Source of the DNA: Caldisericota bacterium | GTDB taxonomy: Bacteria; Caldisericota; JANLFM01 | Length of the DNA stretch: 46,674 nt | NCBI GenBank assembly: GCA_024655965.1 | Contig: JANLFL010000007.1 | Location: forward strand, 1-46,674 | Direction: 5' to 3' | Shown: in pieces, positions 7,823-16,645 of the stretch | How positions within the stretch are numbered: position 1 is the first letter of the stretch | Layout: the number at the start of each line of letters is the position of its first letter | Program-made: the position numbers and the translations under genes | Notes under the pieces: model-generated | Told to the model about the DNA's origin: nothing | Databases searched by the model: none | The model's input: the letters and a program-made list of their open reading frames with translations, nothing else

Positions 7823-9284
7823 TCTCTTCCTCCATAAATTTATTTTTCAAATCATTAATAGCCCCAAAAAAACCCTGGGTTTCTTCGAGCAATGACTTGT
7901 ATATTTCGAAAAATTGACTGTAAAGCTCAAAATTCCTTAGGTTAGGTTTGACCACTTGTTCAATTTTGACCATGTTTTCAACTGCTTCTTCGATCTTGGA
8001 ATACCAGCCCAAAGACACCGCACCAAGAACTGCACCACCAAGGGGCTCCGATTCTCTCACCTCCGGAAGAAGGAACGGTTTTCCAGTGATGTCCGCCTTA
8101 ATTTGAGTCCATTCCTTACTTTGTGCCTGTTTCCCGGTGCTCCTCACTTCGTTTACGGCGAGTGAATTTCTCTCAAAAATTTCAATAATTTGCCTGATGG
8201 CAAAACCGCAACCCTCCAAAACAGACCTCAGAATATCTTCCGGCCTATGGTTTAACCCCAAACCAAAGATAGCCCCTCTCGTAAACGGTCTCCAAAAAGG
8301 GCTTCTTTCCCCCGCTAGGTGTGGGATAAAGATCAATCCTTTAGAGCCAGGCGGGGAATCAAGTGTAGATTTAATAATATCCTCGTAGGGGCGACTCTCC
8401 ATTCCCAGCAAATTTTTTACCTTTTCCAGGGATTTGCCAGTGGTGGAAATCAAGCCTGAAATATTCCAAAACCCTTCGATAAAGTGAGGAAGAGTAATCA
8501 ACCCATCGATCTCAACTTTTTTTGGAATACATAGGTTAATACCTTGACTTGTCCCCCCCCTATCACAAACGATGCCCGGCTTAATTGTCCCGGTTCCCAG
8601 CCAGGATTCAATAAAATCCGGCAACCCCAGGATAACAGGAGTGCCTTCAGGAATTTCAAATTCCGCTGAACCTTCAGGGGTCACTACACCAACTACAGTC
8701 CCGCAAGGGACAAACTCTGGCCAAAAATCATGGGGAACCCCAAACCGGCTCATTAAATTTCGATCCCAAATGATCTCGGAAAAACCGGCCTGCGGAATTC
8801 CGGAAAACATCTTTCCTGTTAAGCGCAGAATCAGGTATTCTGGGCAAGGCAAGAAGAAGCGAACCTTATTTTTAAAATCTGGACTGCTTAAAACCCAAAG
8901 GGCTTTGGGCATGTAGAAAGAGGAATCAATAAATCTTCCGGATTCCTTGCTCAAGCTATCAGCCTCTTTAAAAGCCCTTCGGTCCATCCAAGAAATCGCA
9001 TTCCCTAAGGGAACTTTTTTTTCATCGAGGATGACTAATGTGGGTCCTTGTCCCCCAATTATCAGGGCTTCCGGAAATGATCTGGATTTTTGAAAGAGCG
9101 CTTTTGCGCACTCCTTTAAAGAGCGCTCCCATTCACGGGGGTCTGCCTCAACGAAACCTTCCTTTAAAAAACGAAGGTTGTGAGGAAAATGGGCTTCCCC
9201 AAGGACTTTCCCTCCAGGGAGGACCTCCAGGGATTTTACGCTAGAAGTCCCTATATCAAAAGCCCAAATTGACCTCTTCCTCAT
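7782..9284 (-). CDS. FGGY-family carbohydrate kinase (xylulokinase-like)
   Basis: A 500-residue sugar kinase with the two actin-like domains of the FGGY family. Visible motifs are the phosphate loop DIGTSSVKS near residue 10, the domain I segment NAISWMDRRA near residue 98, DRGGTSQG near residue 243 in the second phosphate loop region, and the C-terminal adenosine segment STGKQAQSKEWTQIKADI followed by EPLGGAVLGAV. The usual GGGA of the adenosine motif is replaced by STGKQA, which is uncommon. It starts 7 bases after the dehydrogenase stop with a GAGGGAAG site. It probably phosphorylates a ketose or polyol made by the dehydrogenase before cleavage by the aldolase. Confidence 0.9.
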   Translation of the reverse strand: MRKRSIWAFDIGTSSVKSLEVLPGGKVLGEAHFPHNLRFLKEGFVEADPREWERSLKECAKALFQKSRSFPEALIIGGQGPTLVILDEKKVPLGNAISWMDRRAFKEADSLSKESGRFIDSSFYMPKALWVLSSPDFKNKVRFFLPCPEYLILRLTGKMFSGIPQAGFSEIIWDRNLMSRFGVPHDFWPEFVPCGTVVGVVTPEGSAEFEIPEGTPVILGLPDFIESWLGTGTIKPGIVCDRGGTSQGINLCIPKKVEIDGLITLPHFIEGFWNISGLISTTGKSLEKVKNLLGMESRPYEDIIKSTLDSPPGSKGLIFIPHLAGERSPFWRPFTRGAIFGLGLNHRPEDILRSVLEGCGFAIRQIIEIFERNSLAVNEVRSTGKQAQSKEWTQIKADITGKPFLLPEVRESEPLGGAVLGAVSLGWYSKIEEAVENMVKIEQVVKPNLRNFELYSQFFEIYKSLLEETQGFFGAINDLKNKFMEEESAYRKTNQNEFHL

Positions 9285-9290
9285 CTTCCC

Positions 9291-10313
9291 TCATTTCGAA
9301 AAATCAAGGACGACCCTATATGATTCAGGCTTGCCGGCTTTTTCGATAGCCGCTGTCGCTTGCTCTGGGCCAAAAACAGAACTTACTAAAGGGGAAAGGT
9401 CAATTAACCCGTTAGAAAGAATTTTGGTGGCGATCAAGAAATCTTTCTCTGAACGACCTTCCACCCCAACTACCGAAATTTCCGACCGATGAAGGTAATT
9501 TGCGTTTACCGGAATATCGAACTCCTCCGAATAGGCGGAATAAACGGCTAACCTGCCACCCTTCCTCACTACCTTAGCGGCATTCCTAAAAGCTTCCTCA
9601 GTTGGAGCGGTGATAATTGCTGCATCAACTCCCCTTCCATCAGTATGCTTTAATACTTCATTTTTCATTTCTTCGGGGTTGAATGTTATTGGAAAGTCAG
9701 CCCCGAGGGCTACTGCCTTATCAAGCCGGCTTTTGATTGGATCAACCACAAAAACCCTGGTTCCCATTGTCTTTGCCAGAAGAACATGAATTAGCCCCAT
9801 CGTGCCCGCTCCGACCACAAGCAAGTCCTCTCCAAGTTCAATGTTGATGGCCCTCAAGGAATGAACACAGCACGAAAGGGGCTCCGAAAGAGCCGCAATT
9901 TCGAAGGGAACTGAACCCGAAACTTTGAAGCACTGCTTTGTTTTAACCACAATGTATTCAGAGAAACCCCCGAGAGTTTGAACATCCTTGGAAAACCTGA
10001 AAGCACAATGGTTACTCTGTCCAACCCGGCACCAATAACATTCTCCACAGCGGTAAATCAAGTCCAAAGCCACCTTTTCCCCAGGTTTTAAGTCGGTAAT
10101 GGAACCTGGTCCGACCTCTACAACCTCTCCCGCGGCTTCATGACCGGGGACAATGGGGTAATAGATTCGCATTGAACCCCTGAACAACCTTTGTTCGAGA
10201 GTGCAGATTGCACATGCTTTTACCCGAACAAGGGCTTCTCCTTTTCCGGGTTCAGGCTTTTCAGCCTCAACTATTCTTAAATCGTTTGGCGCAAACAGCT
10301 TTAATTGTTTCAT
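9291..10313 (-). CDS. Zinc-dependent medium-chain alcohol/polyol dehydrogenase
   Basis: An NAD(P)-dependent medium-chain dehydrogenase of about 340 residues. The structural zinc cysteines are seen in CGECYWCRVGQSNHC (residues 91, 94, 97 and 105 counted from a GTG two codons earlier). PGHEAAGEV supplies the catalytic His-Glu pair, and VVGAGTMGL is the nucleotide-binding loop. The catalytic Cys is in CAICTLEQR, where the common CGxD(T/S)xH form is altered, pointing to an unusual substrate. I chose the ATG at 10313 because AGAGGAG lies seven bases upstream. It overlaps no other gene but follows directly on the permease stop. It resembles sorbitol/threonine dehydrogenase-type enzymes and probably oxidises a sugar alcohol or reduces a ketose for the following kinase and aldolase. 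Confidence 0.9.
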   Translation of the reverse strand: MKQLKLFAPNDLRIVEAEKPEPGKGEALVRVKACAICTLEQRLFRGSMRIYYPIVPGHEAAGEVVEVGPGSITDLKPGEKVALDLIYRCGECYWCRVGQSNHCAFRFSKDVQTLGGFSEYIVVKTKQCFKVSGSVPFEIAALSEPLSCCVHSLRAINIELGEDLLVVGAGTMGLIHVLLAKTMGTRVFVVDPIKSRLDKAVALGADFPITFNPEEMKNEVLKHTDGRGVDAAIITAPTEEAFRNAAKVVRKGGRLAVYSAYSEEFDIPVNANYLHRSEISVVGVEGRSEKDFLIATKILSNGLIDLSPLVSSVFGPEQATAAIEKAGKPESYRVVLDFSK

Positions 10314-10315
10314 TC

Positions 10316-11290
10316 TCACTTCTCCTCTTTACCTTCGTCCAAAATATTTTTGGAGCTTTCATCATCGGGAACCACTGCCGGGACTTTTTTCAAGGCGAAT
10401 TTAGTGCGCAATCCTTTTTCAAAAAGAGAGTAGAAAATCATTGCAAGGACGGTAACAAAAAAGGGCATCCCTAAAAGCAATCCGGAAGGGATATTGGAAG
10501 TGGCCTGCAAAAAATTACTGAGATATTCGACAAATCCGAAAATCACCGAGCCGATAAGCAATCCAACGGGCTTCTGGTTTCCCAGATATATAATGACCAG
10601 AGCAATCCATCCCCTTCCCGAAGATACATTGGGTACAAATGCCCCCAGGGAAAGTGAAAGAAAGCCTCCCGCAAGACCGCAGGTAAAACCAGAAATCAAA
10701 AGAGAAAAAAGCTGCATTCTCCTTGGTTCAAGGCCCAAGGACTTTGCGGCTTCAAAATCCACTCCTGTTGCTCTAAGCCTAATTCCGAATGGAGTCCGGT
10801 AAATAACAACGGAAGCTAATATTAGAACGAACCACGAGATATAAACCAGAATATTATGCCCAGAAAGAATATTACCCAAAACGGGTATTGAATTCAGGAC
10901 CGGGATATCAATGGTGGGTAACCGTGGCATGTTTGGAAAAGTGACTGAGCCTGTTTGTCCGAAAATTTGTTGCGAAAGCACTATCGATAAGCTTCCAGCT
11001 AAGAGATTGGTTGCCAGACCTGAAATAAAAATGTTCGCTCTTAAGTAAAGCCCGATAAAGCCAAAAATAAGGGTCAATATCAATGTGGAGATAATTCCCA
11101 GCAACAAACCAAGAAAAATGTTACCCGTAAATACGGAAAAAAGGATTGAGAAAAAGGCTGAATTGAGCATTAAGCCTTCAAGGGCAATGTTCAGGACACC
11201 GGCAAGAGCGGAGAACAGGCCTCCAGTTGCTGCCAGTAGGAGAGGTGTCATTATGGAAATAGTTTGTTTAATTAACGGAATATCGGACAT
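10316..11290 (-). CDS. Nucleoside-type ABC transporter permease (NupC/YufQ-like)
   Basis: A 324-residue integral membrane permease of the BPD_transp_2 class used by BMP-dependent nucleoside importers. About eight to ten hydrophobic helices are visible, with the conserved glycine/glutamate-rich segment ALAGVLNIALEGLML near the N-terminus and GIRLRATGVDFEAAKSLG as the cytoplasmic coupling loop contacting the ATPase. Its start overlaps the stop of the other permease by one base (TAATG). It works with the neighbouring permease, the double ATPase and the two BMP lipoproteins. By family it should import nucleosides or similar ribosides, which suits the purine genes downstream. Confidence 0.92.
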   Translation of the reverse strand: MSDIPLIKQTISIMTPLLLAATGGLFSALAGVLNIALEGLMLNSAFFSILFSVFTGNIFLGLLLGIISTLILTLIFGFIGLYLRANIFISGLATNLLAGSLSIVLSQQIFGQTGSVTFPNMPRLPTIDIPVLNSIPVLGNILSGHNILVYISWFVLILASVVIYRTPFGIRLRATGVDFEAAKSLGLEPRRMQLFSLLISGFTCGLAGGFLSLSLGAFVPNVSSGRGWIALVIIYLGNQKPVGLLIGSVIFGFVEYLSNFLQATSNIPSGLLLGMPFFVTVLAMIFYSLFEKGLRTKFALKKVPAVVPDDESSKNILDEGKEEK

Positions 11291-12360
11291 TACCTTAACC
11301 TCTTTTTGAAGAAAGAAAATGCTGCTTCCGCAGTCACCAAGTAGAAGATCACCGAACTGATGATCCCCACAATTTCATAGGTCAAATCCGAATTGATCAT
11401 GGAAACTTGAGCTCCGGATTGAAGATAAGCGTAGAAAAGGGCAGCGGGAACGACTGCTAAGGGGTTGTTTCTGGCAATTAAGGCCACAGCAATGCCATTC
11501 CATCCCAGCCCAGCGGTGAGATCGGAAAAGCACGACTGGTATCGTCCTACAATTTGCATTGCCCCCCCAAGCCCAATTAATCCTCCCGAAATAAGCATCG
11601 GAAGTATCAAGTATAGCCTGGTTTTTATTCCCCCATAAAAAGCAAATTGGGGATTGGACCCGGTAGTCCTCAATTCGTACCCCAAATGGGTCCGGTAAAT
11701 CACGAAATAGACAACCAAAGCAATGATAATGGCAATGAAAAAACCGCTGTGTAGGTAAGAAGGGGGAAGTATTTTGGAAAGCATAAAACTTCCGGGAATT
11801 GAAATCGACTGGATTGTGATTTGCTTGGGATCTCTCAACGGCCCTAGGATTAAATAATTTATGACATATACCATTCCAGCGGAGATCAGGTATGTGGTCA
11901 AGAGGTCCGAGACTTTCCATTTTGCCCTTAAAAAGCCTGAAAGTCCGGCGATTAATGCACCGACGAGGATGCCGGAAAGAAGAATTAATGCAATCCCAAT
12001 AATCCTTGGGACCCCCAATAAAGAACTGCCAACAATCACTGCAATTATGGCGCCAGCGAATATTTGGCCCTCGCCACCCAGATTTACCACCCCTCCTTTA
12101 AATGCAACCGCGATGCCCAGACCAGAAAAAATTAAGGGGATTGCCCCTTCAAGCATGTTTCCCAAAGTGTATTTATTCAGAAATGGCCCTAAAAAAAAGT
12201 AATAGAGCGTTTTGGGAGGATCCTTTGAAAAAACAAAAATGAGAACAACCGCAACAACAAAGGCGATTAATAGGCTTAAAAGGATTCCGAGAATCTCAGC
12301 AAGGTTCTTTTTTAACTGAGAATAGGTTTCAGGCAATGACTTGGTCTCTGCTTTTTGCAT
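11290..12360 (-). CDS. Nucleoside-type ABC transporter permease (NupB/YufP-like)
   Basis: A 356-residue membrane permease, partner of the next permease. It has the longer N-terminal cytoplasmic extension usual for this subunit, then hydrophobic helices, the motif GGVVNLGGEGQIFAGA, and the coupling loop LGYELRTTGSNPQFAFYGGI. Its ATG lies inside the end of the ATPase gene (32-base overlap) with GGAGAG seven bases before it, so its translation is coupled to the ATPase. It forms half of the membrane channel of the importer. Confidence 0.92.
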   Translation of the reverse strand: MQKAETKSLPETYSQLKKNLAEILGILLSLLIAFVVAVVLIFVFSKDPPKTLYYFFLGPFLNKYTLGNMLEGAIPLIFSGLGIAVAFKGGVVNLGGEGQIFAGAIIAVIVGSSLLGVPRIIGIALILLSGILVGALIAGLSGFLRAKWKVSDLLTTYLISAGMVYVINYLILGPLRDPKQITIQSISIPGSFMLSKILPPSYLHSGFFIAIIIALVVYFVIYRTHLGYELRTTGSNPQFAFYGGIKTRLYLILPMLISGGLIGLGGAMQIVGRYQSCFSDLTAGLGWNGIAVALIARNNPLAVVPAALFYAYLQSGAQVSMINSDLTYEIVGIISSVIFYLVTAEAAFSFFKKRLR

Positions 12361-13912
12361 AGGGGTTCTCTCCGGTTTTTAATCCAAGCATGTATAAGCC
12401 AAGGAATTCCTTATCCAAATTTTCATTTTTAAAAACCCCAACAATTTGACCGCGGTGAATGACCGCTACGGTGTCCGAAAGAGCAAGGATTTCGTCAAGA
12501 TTGGAGGAAATTAAAAGGATCGCCACACCATTTTCTCTCATTTGCAGGATTTCTTGATAAACAAAATCGCTGCAGGCTACATCCAAACCCCAGGTAGGTT
12601 CGGAAATTAAAATAAAACGGGCAGGGCGCGAGAACTCGCGGGAAAGGACAGTCTTCTGGATATTACCTCCAGAAAGTGTTCCCATTTCCATATTTGGCAC
12701 CCCTTTAATCTGGAATTTTTCTATTAGGTCCCTTGAATGTTTGGTGATTTTTTTCTTCTTTAAAAAACCGAAAGAAATAAAATCATGATGTTGCGACACA
12801 ATCAAATTTTCGCAAACAGCCATTTTTAAGCTCGAGCCCCTTTGTAATCTGTCAGAAGGGACATAGGCAACCCCTAGTGTGCGCAGCTTCTCTGGAGGTA
12901 ACCCTTTTATGCTAACTCCATCAAGAAGTATGTCTCCTGTCACCTCGCCTTCTGGGACCATTCCTCCTATCAGATCCTCCAGCTCCCCTAACCCGTTCCC
13001 CGCAACTCCAGCCACCCCTAGAATTTCATGCTCATGTACAACCAGGTTAATGTCTCTCAAAATAGGTGTAGAAATTCTTGGTTTTGAATAGGTCAGGTCA
13101 GAAATGACTAATACTGGTTTTCCTCTTTTATTTTCGGGTTTATTCACCTGAAGGCTGATCTCTTTACCAACCATTAAAGAAGCAAGCTCTGTTTTTGTTG
13201 TCTCGTGGGGAAAAAGGGTAGCCACAACCTTTCCATCCCGCATAACAGTGATCCTGTCAGCGATTTGGAAGACCTCATCGAGCTTGTGAGTAATAAAAAT
13301 GATTGTAAAACCCATGTTTTTCAGATTTTTGAGTACCTCAAACAAGCTGTGAATTTCTTGTTCGGTCAAAAGCGAGGTGGGCTCATCTAAAGCAAGTATT
13401 TTTGAGCCACGATAAAGTATTTTCAGTATTTCAACCCTCTGTTTTTCCCCGACAGAAAGAGATGCAACTAAGGAGGAGGAATTCAGGTTAAAGCCGTATT
13501 TCTTCATTAACTCAGAAGCAATTTTTTCCGCCTTCCTCCTGTCGTAAAAAAAACGGTACTTCCTGGGCTCCTTCCCCAAAACAATATTATCTGCGACAGA
13601 AAATGAATCAATCAGGCAAAATCTTTGGTGAACCATTCCCAAACCTAACCGGTCAGCATCCCGCGGTGAATGAATTGACACAGGTTTCCCCTGAAAGATG
13701 ATCTGCCCTTTATCGGGTTTTTCCAGGCCGCAAAGGATTTTCATTAGGGTGGTTTTTCCGGCGCCGTTTTCGCCTACGAGGGCGTGAATCTCCCCCTTCT
13801 TCAAGGAGAAGTGAACATTTTGGTTTGCTTTAACCAAATTGTCAGGGTATGTTTTGTAAATTCCTTCCATTGAAAGGATGACTTCGTTTTTTTCCAAAGT
13901 TCTGCTTTCCAT
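12329..13912 (-). CDS. Double ABC ATPase of a nucleoside-type importer (NupA/YufO-like)
   Basis: A 527-residue protein with two tandem ATP-binding cassettes. The first has Walker A GENGAGKTT near residue 47, signature LSVGEKQR and Walker B ILALDEPTS. The second has a degenerate Walker A (GVAGNGLGELEDL), signature LSGGNIQK and the segment ILISEPTWGLD. This asymmetry is normal for the sugar/nucleoside ATPase family. No clear Shine-Dalgarno sequence precedes the ATG at 13912, and a perfect hairpin separates it from the binding protein gene, so it is probably made in smaller amounts than the lipoproteins. It energises the two permeases encoded next. Confidence 0.93.
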   Translation of the reverse strand: MESRTLEKNEVILSMEGIYKTYPDNLVKANQNVHFSLKKGEIHALVGENGAGKTTLMKILCGLEKPDKGQIIFQGKPVSIHSPRDADRLGLGMVHQRFCLIDSFSVADNIVLGKEPRKYRFFYDRRKAEKIASELMKKYGFNLNSSSLVASLSVGEKQRVEILKILYRGSKILALDEPTSLLTEQEIHSLFEVLKNLKNMGFTIIFITHKLDEVFQIADRITVMRDGKVVATLFPHETTKTELASLMVGKEISLQVNKPENKRGKPVLVISDLTYSKPRISTPILRDINLVVHEHEILGVAGVAGNGLGELEDLIGGMVPEGEVTGDILLDGVSIKGLPPEKLRTLGVAYVPSDRLQRGSSLKMAVCENLIVSQHHDFISFGFLKKKKITKHSRDLIEKFQIKGVPNMEMGTLSGGNIQKTVLSREFSRPARFILISEPTWGLDVACSDFVYQEILQMRENGVAILLISSNLDEILALSDTVAVIHRGQIVGVFKNENLDKEFLGLYMLGLKTGENPYAKSRDQVIA

Positions 13913-13949
13913 TTCTATCAGAATTATTACCTTTTCAAGCTTCCTTAAA

Positions 13950-13989
13950 ATTCCAATCAGGGGTTCCTAAAGGAACCCCTGATTGGAAT
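13950..13989 (-). terminator. Perfect 19-bp inverted repeat, attenuator-like hairpin after binding protein 1
   Basis: Bases 13950-13968 and 13971-13989 are exact reverse complements; in practice the loop is about four bases. The hairpin starts five bases after the stop codon of the first BMP gene and ends 38 bases before the ATPase start. On the minus strand only a short TTTT follows, so it may act as a leaky terminator or as a block to 3' decay, leaving more binding-protein message than ATPase message. Confidence 0.8.
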
Positions 13990-13994
13990 GATTT

Positions 13995-15113
13995 TTACTC
14001 CCCTTGGGCAGCCTTGTTCAGTTTCTCAAGCACCGAAGGGGGAATCTCCAACTGCCTCTCACCGGAAATTACCTTATTGTACTCTTCTTGGAAAGCCTGC
14101 CTGGTCTCCTCTGGAACATTATTAACCCACCCCGGGGCATTAAGAGGAACGGAAATATAACCATCCTCAGCACCGACAATTTTGGCGGTACCCCATTGAA
14201 TAGTTCCATCCAACAGAGCTTCTAAGTTTGCCATGGTGGCGTCGTTATTAAAACAAAGGACAGAACCGACTACTGTTCCCGGAGCTTTATCAAAGCCCTC
14301 GGTATCATACCAGACAACATATATCCCTCTGCTTGAGGCTGCGGAGATTACTCCAGCATTTCCGCTACCAGCAATTGCTCCCAGGCAGTCAACACCCTCA
14401 TCAATTAAAGTATTTGCTAAAGATTCCGCTTTTTTGGCGTCATACCAATTGCCAAGCATTGCGGTTCTCAATTCGAATTCAGGGTCCACGGCTTTTGCTC
14501 CAGCTTCAATACCGGGAATGATCAGGTCATCCATCATGGTGTAGTGCTGGCCATAAACCAACCCGATTTTCTTGTCAGGGTTTGCCCCTGGCATTGTACT
14601 GGTGGAAATCAAAGCCATCATGTATCCGTAGAGATAGGATTCCTGATATTTATTGAAGAAAGTGGTGAAAATCCGATCGTTTCCTATGATATAGGAATCA
14701 TTGACAATGAACTTAATATCGGGGACTTGTTTTACCACTTGAACCGCCATTGGTCCAAGAGCTTCGTTGGAGGTATAAATTACATCGAATTTTCCAGAGG
14801 CCGCAAAGGAGGTTAATTGCTCAATCCATTTGGACTGATCGAAACCCGCTTCAAAGACCTCAACCTTTAAACGATTATCCCTTAAGGCCATCTTCCTTGC
14901 GGAATTTGCCAGAGCATCATATGGGGGGCTGTCTCCAAGCCTTCCGGGAATGAAAATCCCTACTCTTACGGTGGAAGGTTGTTGGGACTGGCTGGTGGAA
15001 GGGGAAGGCGCTGGGGATTCAGAAGAGGAAGGTGTCGCAGAAGGCTGTGCACAGGAAGTGAAAACCAGGGATAGAAGGATCACTAATCCCGTTACCCAGA
15101 GTAATTTCTTCAT
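13995..15113 (-). CDS. BMP-family nucleoside-binding lipoprotein (copy 1)
   Basis: A membrane-anchored solute-binding protein. The signal peptide MKKLLWVTGLVILLSLVF ends in the lipobox FTSC, followed by a low-complexity Ser/Pro/Thr/Gln linker of about 25 residues and then the BMP/PnrA fold starting at TVRVGIFIPGRLGDSP. The ATG at 15113 is chosen because GGAGGTGATT precedes it; a TTG four codons upstream lies inside that site. It is a close paralogue of the next gene upstream: whole blocks such as GIFIPGRLGDSP, VEVFEAGFDQSKW and DDLIIPGIEAG recur. By family it binds nucleosides or related compounds for the NupABC-type importer. Two copies suggest a second specificity or raised capture capacity. 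Confidence 0.93.
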   Translation of the reverse strand: MKKLLWVTGLVILLSLVFTSCAQPSATPSSSESPAPSPSTSQSQQPSTVRVGIFIPGRLGDSPPYDALANSARKMALRDNRLKVEVFEAGFDQSKWIEQLTSFAASGKFDVIYTSNEALGPMAVQVVKQVPDIKFIVNDSYIIGNDRIFTTFFNKYQESYLYGYMMALISTSTMPGANPDKKIGLVYGQHYTMMDDLIIPGIEAGAKAVDPEFELRTAMLGNWYDAKKAESLANTLIDEGVDCLGAIAGSGNAGVISAASSRGIYVVWYDTEGFDKAPGTVVGSVLCFNNDATMANLEALLDGTIQWGTAKIVGAEDGYISVPLNAPGWVNNVPEETRQAFQEEYNKVISGERQLEIPPSVLEKLNKAAQGE

Positions 15114-15184
15114 AATCACCTCCAAGGGTTGATGGGATAAATTTAATTTAAAATTCCGCCCCTGTCAAACAATTTTCTCATAAT

Positions 15185-15222
15185 GAAAAGAGGAAGCACC
15201 TGAATAGGTGCTTCCTCTTTTC
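15185..15222 (-). terminator. Perfect 17-bp inverted repeat, attenuator-like hairpin after binding protein 2
   Basis: Bases 15185-15201 and 15206-15222 are exact reverse complements with a four-base loop. The stem lies 16 bases after the stop codon of the second BMP gene. Its closing stem is A/T rich, so the minus-strand transcript ends the stem in CTCTTTTC, close to an intrinsic terminator. Its sequence is unrelated to the hairpin at 13950, although the position relative to the gene is the same. Confidence 0.8.
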
Positions 15223-15237
15223 GAAAATAAAACCTGT

Positions 15238-16353
15238 TTAAGGCTGGGCAGCAGCGTTAATTTTGTCTAGAACCGCTTGGGGAATGCTCAGGTCCTTCTC
15301 GCCATTTATTACCTTCTGAAGCTCAGAGGCAAAGGCATTCCTGGCTTCCTCCGGAACATTATTTACATAAGCCGGAGCATTGGTAGGAACGGAAATGTAA
15401 CCTTTCTCCGCTCCAAACACCTCGGATGTGCCCCAAGGAATTGTCCCTTCAAGAAGCCTTTGAAGGTTGAAAGCTACCATGTCGTCCACATTAGCTTCCA
15501 CTGCACCAACGATCACCCCAGGAGCCTTGTCAAAAGCAGCGGTGTCGTAATAGATCATATAGATCCCACGATTCTTACAGGCGCTGATAACTCCAGCAAC
15601 ACCGCTCCCGCAGACAGATCCCATTACGTCAACCCCTTCGTCGATAAGGCTGTTGGACAATGACTCGGCTTTTGTTGCGTCATACCAGTTGCCAAGCATT
15701 GCGGTTTTCAACTCAAATTCAGGGTCCACCGCCTTGATTCCAGCTTCAATTCCCGGAATGATCAGGTCATCCATTGTCGTGTAATGCTGGCCGTAAATAA
15801 AACCAACCTTCTTGTCTGGGTTTACCCCGGGCATGGTACTCGTGGAAACAAGTGCCATCAAATACCCGAACAAGTAGGATTGCTGGTATTTGTTCATCAG
15901 GCTGCAATAAATGCGGTCGTTCCCGACAACCCAGGAATCGTCAACAATGAACTTTACATTGGGAACCTTCTGGGCGACTTTTGCGGCCATTGGGCCCATG
16001 GACTCGTTGGAGGTGTATACAACGTCGAAACGTCCCGATGCGGCAAAAGAAGTTAATTGCTCTTCCCATTTTGATTGATCGAAACCGGCTTCAAACACCT
16101 CAACCTTTAAACGCGGATCGCGCATGGACATTCTCTGCGCTGTATCAGCAAGTTTGTCGTAGTCTGGACTATCTCCTAAGCGTCCGGGGATAAAAACGCC
16201 GAGCCTAACAGTGGTAGGCTTCGGGGACTCAGTGGGAGATGCAGATGTGGAAGGAGTCTCCGATGGAGTCGGGGAAGTAGCTGAGGTACAGGCGCCAAAA
16301 CTAAGGATCAAAATCCCAACCAGTAGTAAAGCTAAAAACTTTCCTTTTTTCAT
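15238..16353 (-). CDS. BMP-family nucleoside-binding lipoprotein (copy 2, promoter-proximal)
   Basis: Second BMP/PnrA-type lipoprotein. The signal sequence MKKGKFLALLLVGILILS ends in the lipobox SFGAC, then comes a Thr/Ser/Pro-rich linker and the binding domain from TVRLGVFIPGRLGDSP. I start it at 16353 because the upstream in-frame ATG (16368) lies across the GGGAGG that serves this start. It is the first gene of the left operon, about 87 bases from an extended -10 box on the minus strand. It and copy 1 are similar along their whole length, so they arose by tandem duplication; the pocket residues differ in several places (for example IYYDTAAFD against VWYDTEGFD). Confidence 0.93.
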   Translation of the reverse strand: MKKGKFLALLLVGILILSFGACTSATSPTPSETPSTSASPTESPKPTTVRLGVFIPGRLGDSPDYDKLADTAQRMSMRDPRLKVEVFEAGFDQSKWEEQLTSFAASGRFDVVYTSNESMGPMAAKVAQKVPNVKFIVDDSWVVGNDRIYCSLMNKYQQSYLFGYLMALVSTSTMPGVNPDKKVGFIYGQHYTTMDDLIIPGIEAGIKAVDPEFELKTAMLGNWYDATKAESLSNSLIDEGVDVMGSVCGSGVAGVISACKNRGIYMIYYDTAAFDKAPGVIVGAVEANVDDMVAFNLQRLLEGTIPWGTSEVFGAEKGYISVPTNAPAYVNNVPEEARNAFASELQKVINGEKDLSIPQAVLDKINAAAQP

Positions 16354-16439
16354 ATTTCCTCCCTTCAAAAATTGTTTTTACTTTCCAAAACTTTTTTAGA
16401 AGTTTCACCCCCTTACCAATTCCAAGCCATTACTTAGGA

Positions 16440-16448
16440 ATTATACCA
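16440..16448 (-). promoter_or_regulatory. Extended -10 promoter element for the left operon
   Basis: The minus strand reads TGGTATAAT, a consensus -10 hexamer with the TGn extension. The -35 position (about 16463-16468) is poor, which is common for extended -10 promoters and for promoters needing an activator. Transcription would start near 16433 and leave a leader of about 80 bases before the lipoprotein gene. Confidence 0.6.
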
Positions 16449-16470
16449 AACCATTTTTACTTTTGCTTTT

Positions 16471-16482
16471 TACAATATTGTA
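16471..16482. promoter_or_regulatory. 12-base perfect palindrome upstream of the left promoter
   Basis: TACAATATTGTA is a perfect palindrome about 25 bases upstream of the minus-strand -10 box, where an activator or a second regulator could bind. It does not match the TGAAAA-N3-TTTTCA sites. Short A/T palindromes arise by chance, so this is tentative. Confidence 0.35.
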
Positions 16483-16587
16483 GAAAAATTTCCTCTAAAT
16501 GTTATTTAATATGTTCTTCAATCCCGGCGTCAATATCCAAAACTGCGTCGGCAAATTCATTTAAACCACTACTTTAAAAATAGGCTC

Positions 16588-16616
16588 TTGACTAAATTTT
16601 TTTGGTCGATTATTGT
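16588..16616 (+). promoter_or_regulatory. Sigma70-type promoter for the APC/Dpp/AOR operon
   Basis: TTGACT at 16588-16593 and TATTGT at 16611-16616 are separated by 17 bases. The predicted start near 16623 lies just before the palindrome at 16629, so a protein bound there would block RNA polymerase. The APC gene begins about 140 bases further on. Confidence 0.65.
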
Positions 16617-16628
16617 TTTTTCCAAAAT

Positions 16629-16645
16629 ATGAAAACTGTTTTCAA
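16629..16645. promoter_or_regulatory. Candidate IclR-type operator, site 1
   Basis: ATGAAAACTGTTTTCAA contains TGAAAA and TTTTCA arms separated by three bases. It begins 13 bases after the -10 box of the plus-strand promoter. A near-identical palindrome occurs at 26242 in the same position relative to its own promoter. The form is close to KdgR-type (IclR family) boxes, and an IclR gene lies at 182-949. Confidence 0.6.
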
